Of a DNA stretch of 64,000 nucleotides, positions 28,172-37,761 are shown piece by piece. This stretch comes from Lachnospiraceae bacterium (GTDB lineage Bacteria; Bacillota; Clostridia; Lachnospirales; Lachnospiraceae): positions 124,001 to 188,000 of the forward strand of contig SVEF01000001.1 in NCBI GenBank assembly GCA_015057585.1. Reading direction: 5' to 3'. Positions within the stretch are counted from its first letter, which is position 1, and each line of letters begins with the position of its first letter. A program made the translations under genes and the position numbers. A model generated the notes under the pieces. It did not search any database, was not told where the DNA came from, and saw only the letters and a list, made by a program, of their open reading frames with translations.

Positions 28172-29062
28172 ATGATAATTTCAACATTTTTTTCTTATAA
28201 GGGTGGCGCAGGTCGGAGTACAACCTGCTTTAATACAATTCCATTTATGGCAGAGGAAGAAGAGGCTTTTTCAAGAGAACCAATCCTTTTAATTGATATG
28301 GATATAGAAAGTGCAGGAATGACATATCTTTTAAATCAGCAGGATACATTTAAAGGAAAATATGATGTAAAACAGTTCTTGAAGTGTGAAGAAACCTGGA
28401 CAACGTCAAAGAGTTGCGACTTGGATCAACATCCGTTATACCAACATTTCGTTCCGGTAGGAAATCTGATGGGATTGGAAGATGATCGTGCTGTTATGTT
28501 TCTCGGTGTGGATGACAGTAGTCCGCAGTTAAAGCGTAAAGATGTCGAGGGGAAAATGGAAGAGGCGATGAATAAATTACAACAGTTCGCCAGAAACTAT
28601 CATTTTAAAGGGATTGTCATGGATTCCGCGGCAGGAGACCAGTTTTCGGCAGTATTGGCGGTAGACACTGCTGATAAGATTGTTTTTTGCATGAAATTAA
28701 CGCATCAGTTCAGAATAGGAACATTTAATTATTTGAACAAGTTAGGATTAAAATATGGAAAAGCGGCAGATGAAAAAGAAATTATTTTATTGCCTACGGT
28801 TGTTCCGGCGGATGCTGTGATAGATGGACAGTCACAGATGGAAGCTGCAATTAATGATATTCGTGATCGGGTTAAGAATATTTCCTCCTTGGATATTCAT
28901 ACGGACTTTATTTCTGAGAAGCGCTTTGGCATTAATGAGGTTATGCGTTTTAAGTGGAGAGAAAGTGTGTTATACAAATTGAGTAAAGAAAGTAGTGTCA
29001 CAGCAGATGAAGAAGAAGGAATGAAACGATATCGTCATCTCGCAAAGATTATTGTTGAATAG
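28172..29062 (+). CDS. ParA/MinD-like ATPase with KGGAGR P-loop variant
   Basis: A 296-residue P-loop protein of the SIMIBI class. The N-terminal sequence FFSYKGGAGRSTT (residues 6-18) is a deviant Walker A: the signature lysine Lys10 is kept but the usual GK(S/T) lysine is Arg15. Walker A' PILLIDMDIESAG follows at about 45. This KGGxGR subtype occurs in many accessory ATPases of uncertain function. The ATG at 28172 comes two bases after the preceding stop; an upstream in-frame start would overlap that gene by 67 bases and is rejected. Probable role: nucleotide-dependent switch or assembly factor for the operon products. Confidence 0.8.
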   Translation: MIISTFFSYKGGAGRSTTCFNTIPFMAEEEEAFSREPILLIDMDIESAGMTYLLNQQDTFKGKYDVKQFLKCEETWTTSKSCDLDQHPLYQHFVPVGNLMGLEDDRAVMFLGVDDSSPQLKRKDVEGKMEEAMNKLQQFARNYHFKGIVMDSAAGDQFSAVLAVDTADKIVFCMKLTHQFRIGTFNYLNKLGLKYGKAADEKEIILLPTVVPADAVIDGQSQMEAAINDIRDRVKNISSLDIHTDFISEKRFGINEVMRFKWRESVLYKLSKESSVTADEEEGMKRYRHLAKIIVE

Positions 29063-29071
29063 GGTGATATT

Positions 29072-29791
29072 ATGGAAATTGCAACATATAAAGAAGCTGC
29101 AAAGTATGTAAATGAAAGAATTTCTGCACCTGCTATACGGGAACTGATTTTTGGAATGGATGAAGTTTCACATAGAGATATTAAAGGGATTGGTTCTATT
29201 AATAAAGTTTTAAATATGGAATTTTTGCTGATATATCTAAACTGGCTTAGGTGTACACGAAATGATTTTGCGGGATATCGGACGAAACATTTTTTAAATA
29301 TTAATGAAGTCCTATACAGCTTATATAAGACAGAAAAGTTGGGTTTAGATTGTGTGATTTATGTTTTATCAGAAGCACAAAGGGATGTAAAAGAAAACGG
29401 AGAGAAGTCGTTTTTCGCACCTTATTTTAATGCAGATGTTACATGTGAGTTTGGTAAAATTTATGGAATGATTGATGAATGGTTACATAATTTTCATACG
29501 GATGATATTTCCGTAGAAACAATTTTAAACCATTTTGTCAGTGCGATAAATAGTGCCAAAGCACTTTGGAATGTAGATGTGGTTTATGAAAAAGTTACAG
29601 AGGGTATCAATGTATATTTTGTGTTAAATGGTGAAAAAGTAGATGTGAAAGATATTGTTTATGTGGATGAGAATGCTATGAAATATATTCTTTCCAATCG
29701 TAAGTATTATTTAAACGATATGGTATATGACTATTCATCCATTGATAGTTTTACACATATTACTGTAATTAAAAAAATGAATAGGAGATAG
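29072..29791 (+). CDS. Unknown protein in the TIR operon
   Basis: A 239-residue soluble protein, mostly helical up to about residue 170, followed by a beta-rich tail. No family is recognised and no membrane segment is seen. It starts ten bases after the ATPase stop with GGTGAT upstream and ends two bases before the next ATG, so it belongs to the operon. The order suggests that it may act with the SpeD-like protein downstream. Confidence 0.55.
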   Translation: MEIATYKEAAKYVNERISAPAIRELIFGMDEVSHRDIKGIGSINKVLNMEFLLIYLNWLRCTRNDFAGYRTKHFLNINEVLYSLYKTEKLGLDCVIYVLSEAQRDVKENGEKSFFAPYFNADVTCEFGKIYGMIDEWLHNFHTDDISVETILNHFVSAINSAKALWNVDVVYEKVTEGINVYFVLNGEKVDVKDIVYVDENAMKYILSNRKYYLNDMVYDYSSIDSFTHITVIKKMNRR

Positions 29792-29793
29792 TT

Positions 29794-30588
29794 ATGATAC
29801 ATATTTTAGTAGATTCCTATGGATGTAGTACAGAAAGAACAAATAACTTAATGGATGTCTATGAGGTGATTAATAAGATAATACATACCATGGGCTTAAA
29901 GGCAATTATGCCGCCGCAACTAGTGCCATATTATTACTGTGAAGTGCCGGAAGATGTTGGAATTAGCGCATTCGTACTATTGCAGGGCGGTCACTTTACT
30001 ATTCATACATTTCCTCAGTATGGTTGTTATTTCGCAGATTTGCTTTATGATGGATACGTTTCCAAAGATGTTTTAGAGGCGCTTTTAATGAGAGAGTTTC
30101 CGTGCGATTCTTTATTTATTAAGAGGATTGACAGGGATGAGTTTGATAAGAATGATATGGGAATGTATCAGCTTGCTGATTTTGGACCTCACTACATGAT
30201 AACTGCAAAACCGGAGAAGGTACCGACAGTAAACGATTATATGGAGATTTTAGATAATCTTCCATATAAGGTGGATATGCATCCGATTACAAGACCATGC
30301 GTTTTAAATGATAGAATAAAAAATCCAACTTATTTATCCGGTATTGCAGTGATTGCAGAAAGTCATATTGCAATGCACTATAATTATGAAACAGGCGAAG
30401 TCTTGATGGATATATTCTCCTGCAAAACGGTAGACGATAAAAAGTATGAAAAACAGATGCGGGAGATGTTTGGAGATAATTTTAAAGATGTGCTTATTTT
30501 GCGTGGAAGAAAGAATGAACAAAGAAAAGATTCGCAACAGAGTAAGCACGATTCCCATAAAGGTTGGCAGGACGTAATTACAGAATAA
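29794..30588 (+). CDS. Tandem-duplicated SpeD-like (AdoMet decarboxylase fold) protein
   Basis: A 264-residue protein made of two SpeD-like halves. The second half keeps the family core IAESHIAMH with E189-S190-H191 (the Ser that becomes pyruvoyl after self-cleavage), His195 and Cys210 in DIFSCK, matching Ser63/His68/Cys83 of the bacterial enzyme. The first half has the same fold pattern, LLQGGHFTIHTFPQYG with DLLYDG, but Gly65-Gly66 replace the Glu-Ser cleavage pair and the Cys is absent. Normal bacterial SpeD is one roughly 120-130-residue unit that dimerises; this looks like a fused dimer with one active site. It might decarboxylate AdoMet or, given the neighbouring agmatine deiminase, arginine. 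AGGAG precedes the ATG. Confidence 0.75.
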   Translation: MIHILVDSYGCSTERTNNLMDVYEVINKIIHTMGLKAIMPPQLVPYYYCEVPEDVGISAFVLLQGGHFTIHTFPQYGCYFADLLYDGYVSKDVLEALLMREFPCDSLFIKRIDRDEFDKNDMGMYQLADFGPHYMITAKPEKVPTVNDYMEILDNLPYKVDMHPITRPCVLNDRIKNPTYLSGIAVIAESHIAMHYNYETGEVLMDIFSCKTVDDKKYEKQMREMFGDNFKDVLILRGRKNEQRKDSQQSKHDSHKGWQDVITE

Positions 30589-30595
30589 TTCGGAC

Positions 30596-30629
30596 AGTGG
30601 CATATGCTTTATAGTATATGCCACTCTTT
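30596..30629 (+). terminator. Terminator closing the TIR operon
   Basis: AGTGGCATATGC pairs with GTATATGCCACT (one non-Watson-Crick pair near the loop), followed by a short T-run. Confidence 0.7.
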
Positions 30630-30647
30630 GGGTAGTAAAGGAGTTTT

Positions 30648-32051
30648 ATGAAAACTTTTTTGAAAAAGTATATTGGGAATAAACAATTTTACAGAACGGT
30701 ACTTTTGATTGCAGTGCCGATTATGGTACAAAATGGAATTACTAATTTGGTCAATCTTTTAGATAACATTATGGTTGGGCAGATAGGCACGAACCAGATG
30801 TCAGGTGTTGCCATTGCGAATCAATTGTTTTTTGTGTATAATTTGTGTATCTTCGGAGGTATGTCGGGACCGGGAATTTTTGGTGCACAATTTTATGGGC
30901 AAAGAAATGAAAAAGGAATTCGACACGTATTTCGATTTAAATTGTATGCAGGTGTTGTACTTACCGCTATTGCAATTCTTTTGTTTCTGACATTTGGTGA
31001 GTCGATGATTACGTTATATTTAGATGAAGGTAATTCGATTGCTGCCAATAAAGAAACATTAAAATATGCAATGAAATACCTACGTATTATGCTAATAGGA
31101 ACGGTTCCGTTTACTGTGGTTCAGATGTATGCCAGCACGCTTCGTGAGACAAGTGAGGCGGTTTTGCCGATGAGGGCTGGAATTGTGGCAGTATTTGTAA
31201 ACTTGATTTTAAATTACTTGTTGATTCTTGGAAAGTTTGGATTACCTTGCCTTGGTGTAGAGGGGGCGGCAATTGCGACGGTGATTTCTCGTTTTGTTGA
31301 GGCAACCATTGTCGTCGCGTGGACACATAGACATAAAAAAAGAAATGCATATATTATTGGGGTATATAAAAGATTATATATTCCTAAGGATTTGGTCATT
31401 AGAATACTGAAAAAAGGAACGCCATTGTTGATGAACGAGGCATTATGGTCATTAGGGATGGCAATGTTGTTACAATGCTATTCTGTTCGGGGCCTTGAAG
31501 TTGTTGCGGGAATGAATATTTCGAATACCATTTTGAACTTGTTTAATATAGTTTTTCTTGCTTTGGGAAATTCAGTGGCTATTATTGTTGGTAAATTATT
31601 AGGCGCGGGTCAGATGGAAGAGGCAAAAGATGTTGACAGAAAACTAATTGCATTTTCTGTTATAAGTTGCATTGGCATTGCATTAGTCGCAATTATATGT
31701 GCTCCTTTGTTTCCAAAACTATATAATACGGAGAACATTGTAAAAGAATATGCAAAAATCTTTATTATTATCGCAGCGGCCTTTATGCCACAGCATGCGT
31801 TCCTGCATGCTGCGTATTTTACATTACGCTCCGGAGGGAAAACATTTACTGCATTTTTGTTTGACAGTGGATTTATGTGGATTGTTTCTATTCCGTTAGC
31901 GTTTTTCTTAAGTAGGTTTACTGTGTTGCCGATCGAACCTATTTATATCATTTGCCAGGCAATTGAGTTTGTGAAGTGTATTTTTGGTTTTATCCTTCTA
32001 AAAAAAGGAATCTGGGTGAACAACATTGTAGGAGAAACTGCAGAAGCATAG
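30648..32051 (+). CDS. MATE-family efflux transporter
   Basis: Cation-coupled multidrug exporter of the MATE fold, 467 residues with about twelve transmembrane helices. The N-terminal segment VPIMVQNGITNLVNLLDNIMVG and the internal repeat around residue 260 (GTPLLMNEALWSLG) are typical. AAAGGAG precedes the ATG. It follows the TIR operon's hairpin by 19 bases and resembles it in A/T-rich codon use, but a separate role is likely. Confidence 0.9.
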   Translation: MKTFLKKYIGNKQFYRTVLLIAVPIMVQNGITNLVNLLDNIMVGQIGTNQMSGVAIANQLFFVYNLCIFGGMSGPGIFGAQFYGQRNEKGIRHVFRFKLYAGVVLTAIAILLFLTFGESMITLYLDEGNSIAANKETLKYAMKYLRIMLIGTVPFTVVQMYASTLRETSEAVLPMRAGIVAVFVNLILNYLLILGKFGLPCLGVEGAAIATVISRFVEATIVVAWTHRHKKRNAYIIGVYKRLYIPKDLVIRILKKGTPLLMNEALWSLGMAMLLQCYSVRGLEVVAGMNISNTILNLFNIVFLALGNSVAIIVGKLLGAGQMEEAKDVDRKLIAFSVISCIGIALVAIICAPLFPKLYNTENIVKEYAKIFIIIAAAFMPQHAFLHAAYFTLRSGGKTFTAFLFDSGFMWIVSIPLAFFLSRFTVLPIEPIYIICQAIEFVKCIFGFILLKKGIWVNNIVGETAEA

Positions 32052-32078
32052 AGTGGTTACAATATACTTGGAGGAATT

Positions 32079-34046
32079 ATGAGAGATTTTTTGCCGATTT
32101 GTAAAGAAGATATGGAAAAACGTGGATGGGAGCAGTGCGATTTCGTTTATGTCATTGGCGATGCTTATGTGGATCATACTTCGTTTGGTCCTGCCATTAT
32201 AAGCAGAGTGTTGGAAAGTCACGGCTATCGTGTGGGCATTATTTCGCAACCGGACTGGAAAGATGAGAGGAGTATTCAGATTCTGGGGGCACCGCGTCTT
32301 GGATTTTTGGTCTGCGCAGGGAATATGGATACGATGGTCAATCATTATACGGTTGCCAAGAAACGTCGCCATACGGATGCGTATACACCGGGAGGAGAGA
32401 TAGGAAAACGCCCGGATCGTGCAACGATTGTGTACAGCAATCTCATCCGCAAGGTATATAAGCAGGTGCCGATTATTGTCGGAGGAATCGAAGCGTCATT
32501 ACGCCGGCTTGGTCATTATGATTATTGGAGTGATAAAGTAAAACGTTCCATTTTATTGGATTCTCAGGCGGATTTGATTTCGTACGGGATGGGAGAAAAG
32601 TCAATTGTCGAGATTGCAGATGCCCTAAATTCCGGTATTTCCATAAAGGATATCACCTTTGTAGATGGTACTGTTTATAAGACGAATTCACTGGAATCGG
32701 TTTATGATGCATTGCAGTTGCCTGCATTTGAGGAAATTTTAAAAGACAAGAGAACTTTTGCAGAAAGTTTCTATACGCAGTATTGTAATACCGATCCGTT
32801 TTCAGGAAAGCGTCTTGTGGAAAAGTATGCAGACAATGAGTATGTAGTCCAGAATCCACCTGCAAAACCGCTGACGCAAGCAGAAATGGACCGAATTTAT
32901 GCCCTTCCGTATATGAGAAGTTACCATCCGGCTTATGAAGAAAAGGGCGGTATTCCAATCATTCAGGAACTGAAGTTCAGTCTGGTGAGCAACCGTGGCT
33001 GTTTCGGAGGTTGCAGTTTCTGTGCGCTTACGTTCCACCAGGGAAGAATTATTCAGACGAGAAGCCATGAATCTATTGTGAAGGAAGCAGAAGCCTTTCA
33101 GTGGGATCCGGATTTTAAGGGATATATTAACGATGTGGGTGGCCCAACAGCCAATTTCCGTGCGCCTGCATGTAAAAAACAGTTAACGAAAGGGGTTTGC
33201 CCGAATAAGCAATGTTTGTCCCCAAAACCTTGTCAGAATCTGGAAGTAGACCATTCGGATTATTTGGCGTTGCTTAAAAAACTACGGGCGCTTCCAAAAG
33301 TAAAAAAGGTATTTATCCGTTCGGGAATCCGTTTTGATTATCTGATGGCAGATAAGAATGATACATTTTTTAAAGAACTGTGTGAACATCACATCAGCGG
33401 CCAGTTAAAGGTGGCGCCGGAGCACATTTGTGACGAAGTGTTGTCTATGATGGGGAAACCGGAAAATTCGGTGTACGAGGCTTTTATTAAGAAATATAAA
33501 CAGACCAATGCAAAACTCGGCAAAGAGCAGTATGTTGTGCCGTATCTGATGTCTTCTCATCCGGGTTCGACCATTAAAGAGGCGGTAAAACTGGCAGAAT
33601 ACCTGCGTGACCTTGGTTATATGCCGGAACAGGTACAGGATTTTTATCCGACGCCGTCCACGATTTCTACGTGTATGTATTATACGGGCTTGGATCCGCG
33701 GACGATGAAGGAGGTTTATACGCCAAAGTCGCCGCATGAAAAGGCAATGCAAAGAGCACTGATCCAGTATCGTAATCCGAAGAATTATGATCTGGTGCTG
33801 GAAGCATTGAAACTTGCCGGAAGGGAAGATTTAATCGGTTATGACAAGCGTTGCCTGATTCGCCCGAGAGAGGGAGTGGGAAAGGGCCATGTACAAGGAT
33901 ATGGTACGAAGAATAGCGGAAAGCCTGCAGGGAAAAATACAGGAAAAACCGGACAATCCCGCAAAGCGGGAGGTGGAAAACCAAACATAAAACAGGAAAT
34001 GTCCAAAAAGAAAAAAACAATTCGTAATATTCATAAGAAAAAATAA
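32079..34046 (+). CDS. YgiQ-family radical SAM protein
   Basis: A 655-residue member of the YgiQ family, whose function is unknown. The radical SAM cluster motif C-x3-C-x2-C is in [11 protein letters not shown] (about residue 307 onward). The N-terminal segment contains a cobalamin-binding-like fold ([11 protein letters not shown], residues 24-34). The last 60 residues are lysine- and glycine-rich. GGAGG precedes the ATG at 32079, 27 bases after the MATE stop, so the two may be cotranscribed. Confidence 0.92.
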   Translation: MRDFLPICKEDMEKRGWEQCDFVYVIGDAYVDHTSFGPAIISRVLESHGYRVGIISQPDWKDERSIQILGAPRLGFLVCAGNMDTMVNHYTVAKKRRHTDAYTPGGEIGKRPDRATIVYSNLIRKVYKQVPIIVGGIEASLRRLGHYDYWSDKVKRSILLDSQADLISYGMGEKSIVEIADALNSGISIKDITFVDGTVYKTNSLESVYDALQLPAFEEILKDKRTFAESFYTQYCNTDPFSGKRLVEKYADNEYVVQNPPAKPLTQAEMDRIYALPYMRSYHPAYEEKGGIPIIQELKFSLVSNRGCFGGCSFCALTFHQGRIIQTRSHESIVKEAEAFQWDPDFKGYINDVGGPTANFRAPACKKQLTKGVCPNKQCLSPKPCQNLEVDHSDYLALLKKLRALPKVKKVFIRSGIRFDYLMADKNDTFFKELCEHHISGQLKVAPEHICDEVLSMMGKPENSVYEAFIKKYKQTNAKLGKEQYVVPYLMSSHPGSTIKEAVKLAEYLRDLGYMPEQVQDFYPTPSTISTCMYYTGLDPRTMKEVYTPKSPHEKAMQRALIQYRNPKNYDLVLEALKLAGREDLIGYDKRCLIRPREGVGKGHVQGYGTKNSGKPAGKNTGKTGQSRKAGGGKPNIKQEMSKKKKTIRNIHKKK

Positions 34047-34092
34047 AAAATTCCACTGCGGTTCCGGCGAAAGTCAACGCAGTGGAATTTTT
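34045..34092. terminator. Bidirectional terminator between ygiQ and the SDR gene
   Basis: AAATTCCACTGCG pairs with CGCAGTGGAATTT, flanked by A-run and T-run. Confidence 0.85.
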
Positions 34093-34113
34093 ATACTATT
34101 TCTTATATGAATT

Positions 34114-34914
34114 TTACGGTTGCTTTCCGATGTAAGCTAAGATGCCTCCGTCTACATAAAGAATATGGCCATTTACGAAATTGGATGCATCAGAAGCAAG
34201 GAATACAGCAGGACCGGATAAATCTTCCGGGTTTCCCCAACGTTCCTGCGGAGTCTTTGCGATAATAAACTGGTCAAACGGATGTCTGGAACCGTCTGGC
34301 TGAGTCTCACGGAGAGGAGCTGTCTGCGGAGTAGCAATGTAACCAGGTCCGATACCGTTACACTGGATGTTGTACTTGCCGTATTCGGAGCAGATGTTCT
34401 TCGTAAGCATCTTTAAGCCACCCTTAGCTGCAGCGTAAGCGGATACGGTTTCACGTCCAAGTTCACTCATCATGGAACAGATGTTGATAATTTTTCCGTG
34501 TCCCTTCTTAATCATGCTAGGAATAACAGCCTTGGACATGATGAAAGGAGCATTTAAGTCAACATCAATCACCTGTCTGAATTCTGCAGCGGTCATTTCG
34601 CACATAGGGATTCTCTTGATGATGCCGGCATTATTTACTAAGATGTCGATGACGCCAACTTCCTTTTCAATCTGTGCAATCAGGGCAGTTACCTGCTCTT
34701 CGTTTGTAACGTCACAAACGTAGCCATGTGCCTTGATTCCGAGTTCTTCATAATTTGCAAGCCCCTTGTTTACAAGATCCTGGTTGATGTCATTGAAGAC
34801 GATAGTAGCACCAGCTTTGGCGTATGCACTTGCAATGGCAAAACCGATACCGTAAGAAGCACCGGTAACTAAAGCAACCTTTCCCTCCAGGGAAAACTGA
34901 TTTAAGTAATCCAT
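34114..34914 (-). CDS. SDR oxidoreductase, gluconate 5-dehydrogenase-like
   Basis: Classical short-chain dehydrogenase, 266 residues. The cofactor motif TGASYGIG (residues 18-25), NNAG, the catalytic Ser in ICSMMSELGR and Y-A-A-A-K are present. The segment between (INICSMMSELGRETVSAYA) and VNGHILYVDGG are typical of gluconate 5-dehydrogenases (IdnO/Gno type). The related KduD reduces the 5-keto-4-deoxyuronate product of KduI. In a pectin-using genome with no kduD beside kduI, that role is possible but unproven. GGAGG precedes the ATG. The 157 bases up to yqeG hold only its promoter region. Confidence 0.85.
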   Translation of the reverse strand: MDYLNQFSLEGKVALVTGASYGIGFAIASAYAKAGATIVFNDINQDLVNKGLANYEELGIKAHGYVCDVTNEEQVTALIAQIEKEVGVIDILVNNAGIIKRIPMCEMTAAEFRQVIDVDLNAPFIMSKAVIPSMIKKGHGKIINICSMMSELGRETVSAYAAAKGGLKMLTKNICSEYGKYNIQCNGIGPGYIATPQTAPLRETQPDGSRHPFDQFIIAKTPQERWGNPEDLSGPAVFLASDASNFVNGHILYVDGGILAYIGKQP

Positions 34915-35083
34915 ACTGTATGTACCTCCAAATGATTATGTAAGTATTTACAATAAGAATTATAGCAAGGAATTCGGAATTGTACAAGCATAAAAATCGT
35001 TAATGCATTAACAAGGGGGCTATTGAAACACTCGTGAGATTGTGATAAACTATTCGGTAAGAATAGAGTAAATGGAGAGAAGC

Positions 35084-35611
35084 ATGTTTCAGTTATTTTT
35101 TCCGGATGAATACGTAAAATCCGCATATGAAATTCCATACGAAGAACTTTATCAAAAGGGAATACGTGGTTTGTTGTTTGATATTGACAATACACTGGTA
35201 GAACACGGAAAGCCGGCTACAGAGCGTGCTATAGCGTTAATGCATCGATTAAAAGAAATCGGATTTCATGTTTGTCTGATCTCAAATAATAAAGAAGAAC
35301 GCGTAAAGACATTTAATGAACCGATTCAGGTAGAATATATTTATAAAGCGGGAAAACCGTTACGTTCCGGTTATGAAGCCGCAATGCGGAAAATAGGTAC
35401 GGAGGCAAAGACTACGGTATTTATAGGGGACCAGTTGTTTACGGATGTGTTGGGCGCAAAAAGAACCGGAATCAAATCGTATCTGGTAGAACCGATTGAC
35501 CCGAGGGAAGAGATTCAGATTGTATTGAAACGTTATTTGGAGAAGCCGATTCTGGCAGCATATCAAAGGAAGAAAAATCGGTTTGGCGTACCCAAAAAAG
35601 AAGGTAGATAA
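35084..35611 (+). CDS. YqeG-family HAD phosphatase
   Basis: HAD subclass IIIA phosphatase, 175 residues. The motif FDIDNTLV (DxDxT, about residues 33-40), SNN (motif II) and the motif III region G-D-Q-L-F-T-D are all visible. The family includes phosphatidylglycerophosphate phosphatases. The ATG at 35084 is preferred over one four codons earlier because GGAGAG sits four bases upstream of it. It precedes shikimate kinase by one base, forming an operon with aroK, aroQ, pepP and perhaps efp. Confidence 0.9.
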   Translation: MFQLFFPDEYVKSAYEIPYEELYQKGIRGLLFDIDNTLVEHGKPATERAIALMHRLKEIGFHVCLISNNKEERVKTFNEPIQVEYIYKAGKPLRSGYEAAMRKIGTEAKTTVFIGDQLFTDVLGAKRTGIKSYLVEPIDPREEIQIVLKRYLEKPILAAYQRKKNRFGVPKKEGR

Positions 35612-35612
35612 A

Positions 35613-36143
35613 ATGAGACCAAGGAAAAATAGAAATTTGGTTTTAATTGGCTATATGGGCTGTGGAAAGAGCACAATCGGAACAAAATCGGCCAGGGCAT
35701 TTGGGTTCCGGTTCTATGATACAGACCAACTGATTGAAGAGAACGAAGGCTGTACTATTGCTGAATTATTTACACAAAAAGGAGAACCTTATTTCAGAAT
35801 GTGTGAAACAGAACTGATTAAGGGACTAATTCGGAAACCGAAAGGCATGGTAATAGCAACCGGCGGCGGACTTCCGATGACAGAAGAAAACAGATCTTTA
35901 TTAAAAAAACTCGGTACAGTAGTTTATATCAAATGCGGTATTGATACTCTGGTGTCTCGTCTTACGGGAGATACAAAACGCCCTCTCCTTGCAGAAGGAG
36001 AGTTGGAGAGCAAGGTAAGAACCATGATGAAACTTCGGGAACCGGTGTATGAATCGGTAGCAGATGTTGTTTTGGAAACCGATGGAAAGTCATTTTATGA
36101 GACGATTTGCGTATTAGAGAAGATATTAAAGGAAAAGAGGTAG
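35613..36143 (+). CDS. aroK: Shikimate kinase
   Basis: Phosphorylates shikimate in aromatic amino acid synthesis, 176 residues. Walker A GYMGCGKST, the D-T-D substrate motif and ATGGGLPM are intact. The start at 35613 (MRPRKNRN) has AAGGTAG upstream; an earlier ATG overlaps yqeG by 29 bases and has no good ribosome site. It is followed four bases later by aroQ. Confidence 0.94.
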   Translation: MRPRKNRNLVLIGYMGCGKSTIGTKSARAFGFRFYDTDQLIEENEGCTIAELFTQKGEPYFRMCETELIKGLIRKPKGMVIATGGGLPMTEENRSLLKKLGTVVYIKCGIDTLVSRLTGDTKRPLLAEGELESKVRTMMKLREPVYESVADVVLETDGKSFYETICVLEKILKEKR

Positions 36144-36147
36144 ACGG

Positions 36148-36582
36148 ATGAAATTGTTAATTATCAATGGACCGAATTTAAATTTTCTTGGGATTCGGGA
36201 AAAATCGATTTATGGTGCGGAAGGTTATGAGACACTTGTAGAACGGCTAAAACAAAAGGCTAAGCAGGATGGGATTGACTTAGAAGTTTATCAGGATAAC
36301 AGCGAAGGTGCTATCATCGACCGGATACAGCAAGCGTATTTTGAAGAGGTAGATGGCATTATTATCAATCCGGGGGCCTATGCGCATTACAGTATTGCCA
36401 TTCGTGATGCATTGGCATCTGTGGACATTCCAAAGATTGAAGTGCACATTTCTAATGTATACAAAAGGGAAGAATTCCGTCATACTTCAGTGATTACGCC
36501 GGTGTGTACAGGAGAAATTTTAGGACTTGGCGTGCAGGGATATTTCCTTGCCATGGATGCCATGAAAGAATATGTAAAATAA
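36148..36582 (+). CDS. aroQ: 3-dehydroquinate dehydratase, type II
   Basis: Converts 3-dehydroquinate to 3-dehydroshikimate. At 144 residues it is the normal type II length. The catalytic tyrosine region NGPNLNFLGIRE, INPGAYAHYS and the VHISN strand with its histidine are present. It sits in a tight operon between aroK and an M24 peptidase. Confidence 0.95.
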   Translation: MKLLIINGPNLNFLGIREKSIYGAEGYETLVERLKQKAKQDGIDLEVYQDNSEGAIIDRIQQAYFEEVDGIIINPGAYAHYSIAIRDALASVDIPKIEVHISNVYKREEFRHTSVITPVCTGEILGLGVQGYFLAMDAMKEYVK

Positions 36583-36594
36583 GAGGAGAATGGT

Positions 36595-37668
36595 ATGAGA
36601 CTGCGTTATTCCAAAGTGATTAACTTATTAGAGAGAAAAGGCTTGGATGCCATTTTGGTATCGGATGCATTTAATATGAGATACTTCAGTGGATTTACCG
36701 GCGGGACAGGCTATCTGCTGATTACGAAAAGGAGCAAATACCTTTTTACAGATTCCCGTTATACGATTGCTGCACAGGCACAGGCTCCGGATTATATCGT
36801 AGTAGAGGTGGATGCAAGCAGAGATTATTGCAAAGAGATTAACGCTGTCATTGCAACTGAGAAACTGGAGACCATTGGTTTTGAAGCTAAGAGAGTTACT
36901 TATAGCGAATATGCATCCTTAAAAGAGAAACTTACAATCAAAGGCCTGGTAGCGCTCGGTGGGGAGCTGGCAACATTAAGAAGAATTAAGACCAAAGAAG
37001 AAATTGATCGGATGCGCCAGGCAGAGCATATCGGAGACATTGCATTTGAAGAAGTATTGCATCATATTCGTCCGGGTGTAACTGAAATTGAAATTGCTGC
37101 AAAGTTAGAATATATTATGAAATTAAATGGTGCAGAGAAACTAAGCTTTGAAACGATTGTGGCTGCTGGTAAGAATTCTTCCAAACCACATGCAGAACCG
37201 GGAGAGTACCGGATTGAAAAGGGTGATTTTGTAACCATGGATTTCGGCTGTGTTTACAAAGGGTATTGTTCTGATATGACCAGAACGGTAGTCGTAGGTG
37301 CAGCAAATAAGAAGCAAAAGGAAATTTATTCTACGGTTTTAAAGGCGCAGCTTTCCGTGCTTGAAATGCTGAAACCGGGCTTGAAGGGAAAAGAATACGA
37401 TAAGGTGGCCAGAGATATTATTTACGGTGCCGGCTATGAGGGATATTTCGGACATGGTCTTGGTCACAGTGTTGGTTTGGAAATTCACGAAGATCCGAGA
37501 TTTTCGATGATAGAAGAGGATATCGTAGAAGCAGGAATGATTATGACTGTGGAACCGGGTATCTATATTCCTGATTTTGGTGGGGTCAGAATCGAGGATA
37601 TGGTTGTTATTACAGAAGACGGATATGAGAATTTGGCTCATTCTACAAAAGAATTGATCGAACTGTAA
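36595..37668 (+). CDS. Xaa-Pro aminopeptidase (M24B)
   Basis: Removes N-terminal residues before proline; 357 residues. The pita-bread fold metal ligands appear in order: Asp in MDFGCVYKGYCSDM, His in GHGLGHSVGLEIHE, Glu in MTVEPGIY and Glu in VRIEDMV. The N-terminal creatinase-like domain spans about 1-125. Its placement beside efp is common in Firmicutes. GAGGAG precedes the ATG. Confidence 0.94.
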   Translation: MRLRYSKVINLLERKGLDAILVSDAFNMRYFSGFTGGTGYLLITKRSKYLFTDSRYTIAAQAQAPDYIVVEVDASRDYCKEINAVIATEKLETIGFEAKRVTYSEYASLKEKLTIKGLVALGGELATLRRIKTKEEIDRMRQAEHIGDIAFEEVLHHIRPGVTEIEIAAKLEYIMKLNGAEKLSFETIVAAGKNSSKPHAEPGEYRIEKGDFVTMDFGCVYKGYCSDMTRTVVVGAANKKQKEIYSTVLKAQLSVLEMLKPGLKGKEYDKVARDIIYGAGYEGYFGHGLGHSVGLEIHEDPRFSMIEEDIVEAGMIMTVEPGIYIPDFGGVRIEDMVVITEDGYENLAHSTKELIEL

Positions 37669-37676
37669 AAAATATG

Positions 37677-37705
37677 TTGAAAAATTCAGAGTTTTAGGGT
37701 ACACT
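37677..37705 (+). promoter_or_regulatory. efp promoter
   Basis: TTGAAA (37677) and TACACT (37700) with a 17-base spacer just after the M24 peptidase stop; efp may therefore be expressed independently. Confidence 0.65.
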
Positions 37706-37761
37706 ATCAAAGGAAAATTATGTACACAGTTATAAGAGTGTTATTTAAGGAGGATTTATTA

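Noticed and set aside
30648-32051. MATE gene as a seventh member of the TIR operon
   Set aside because: A hairpin at 30596-30629 separates them and MATE exporters are common stand-alone genes.
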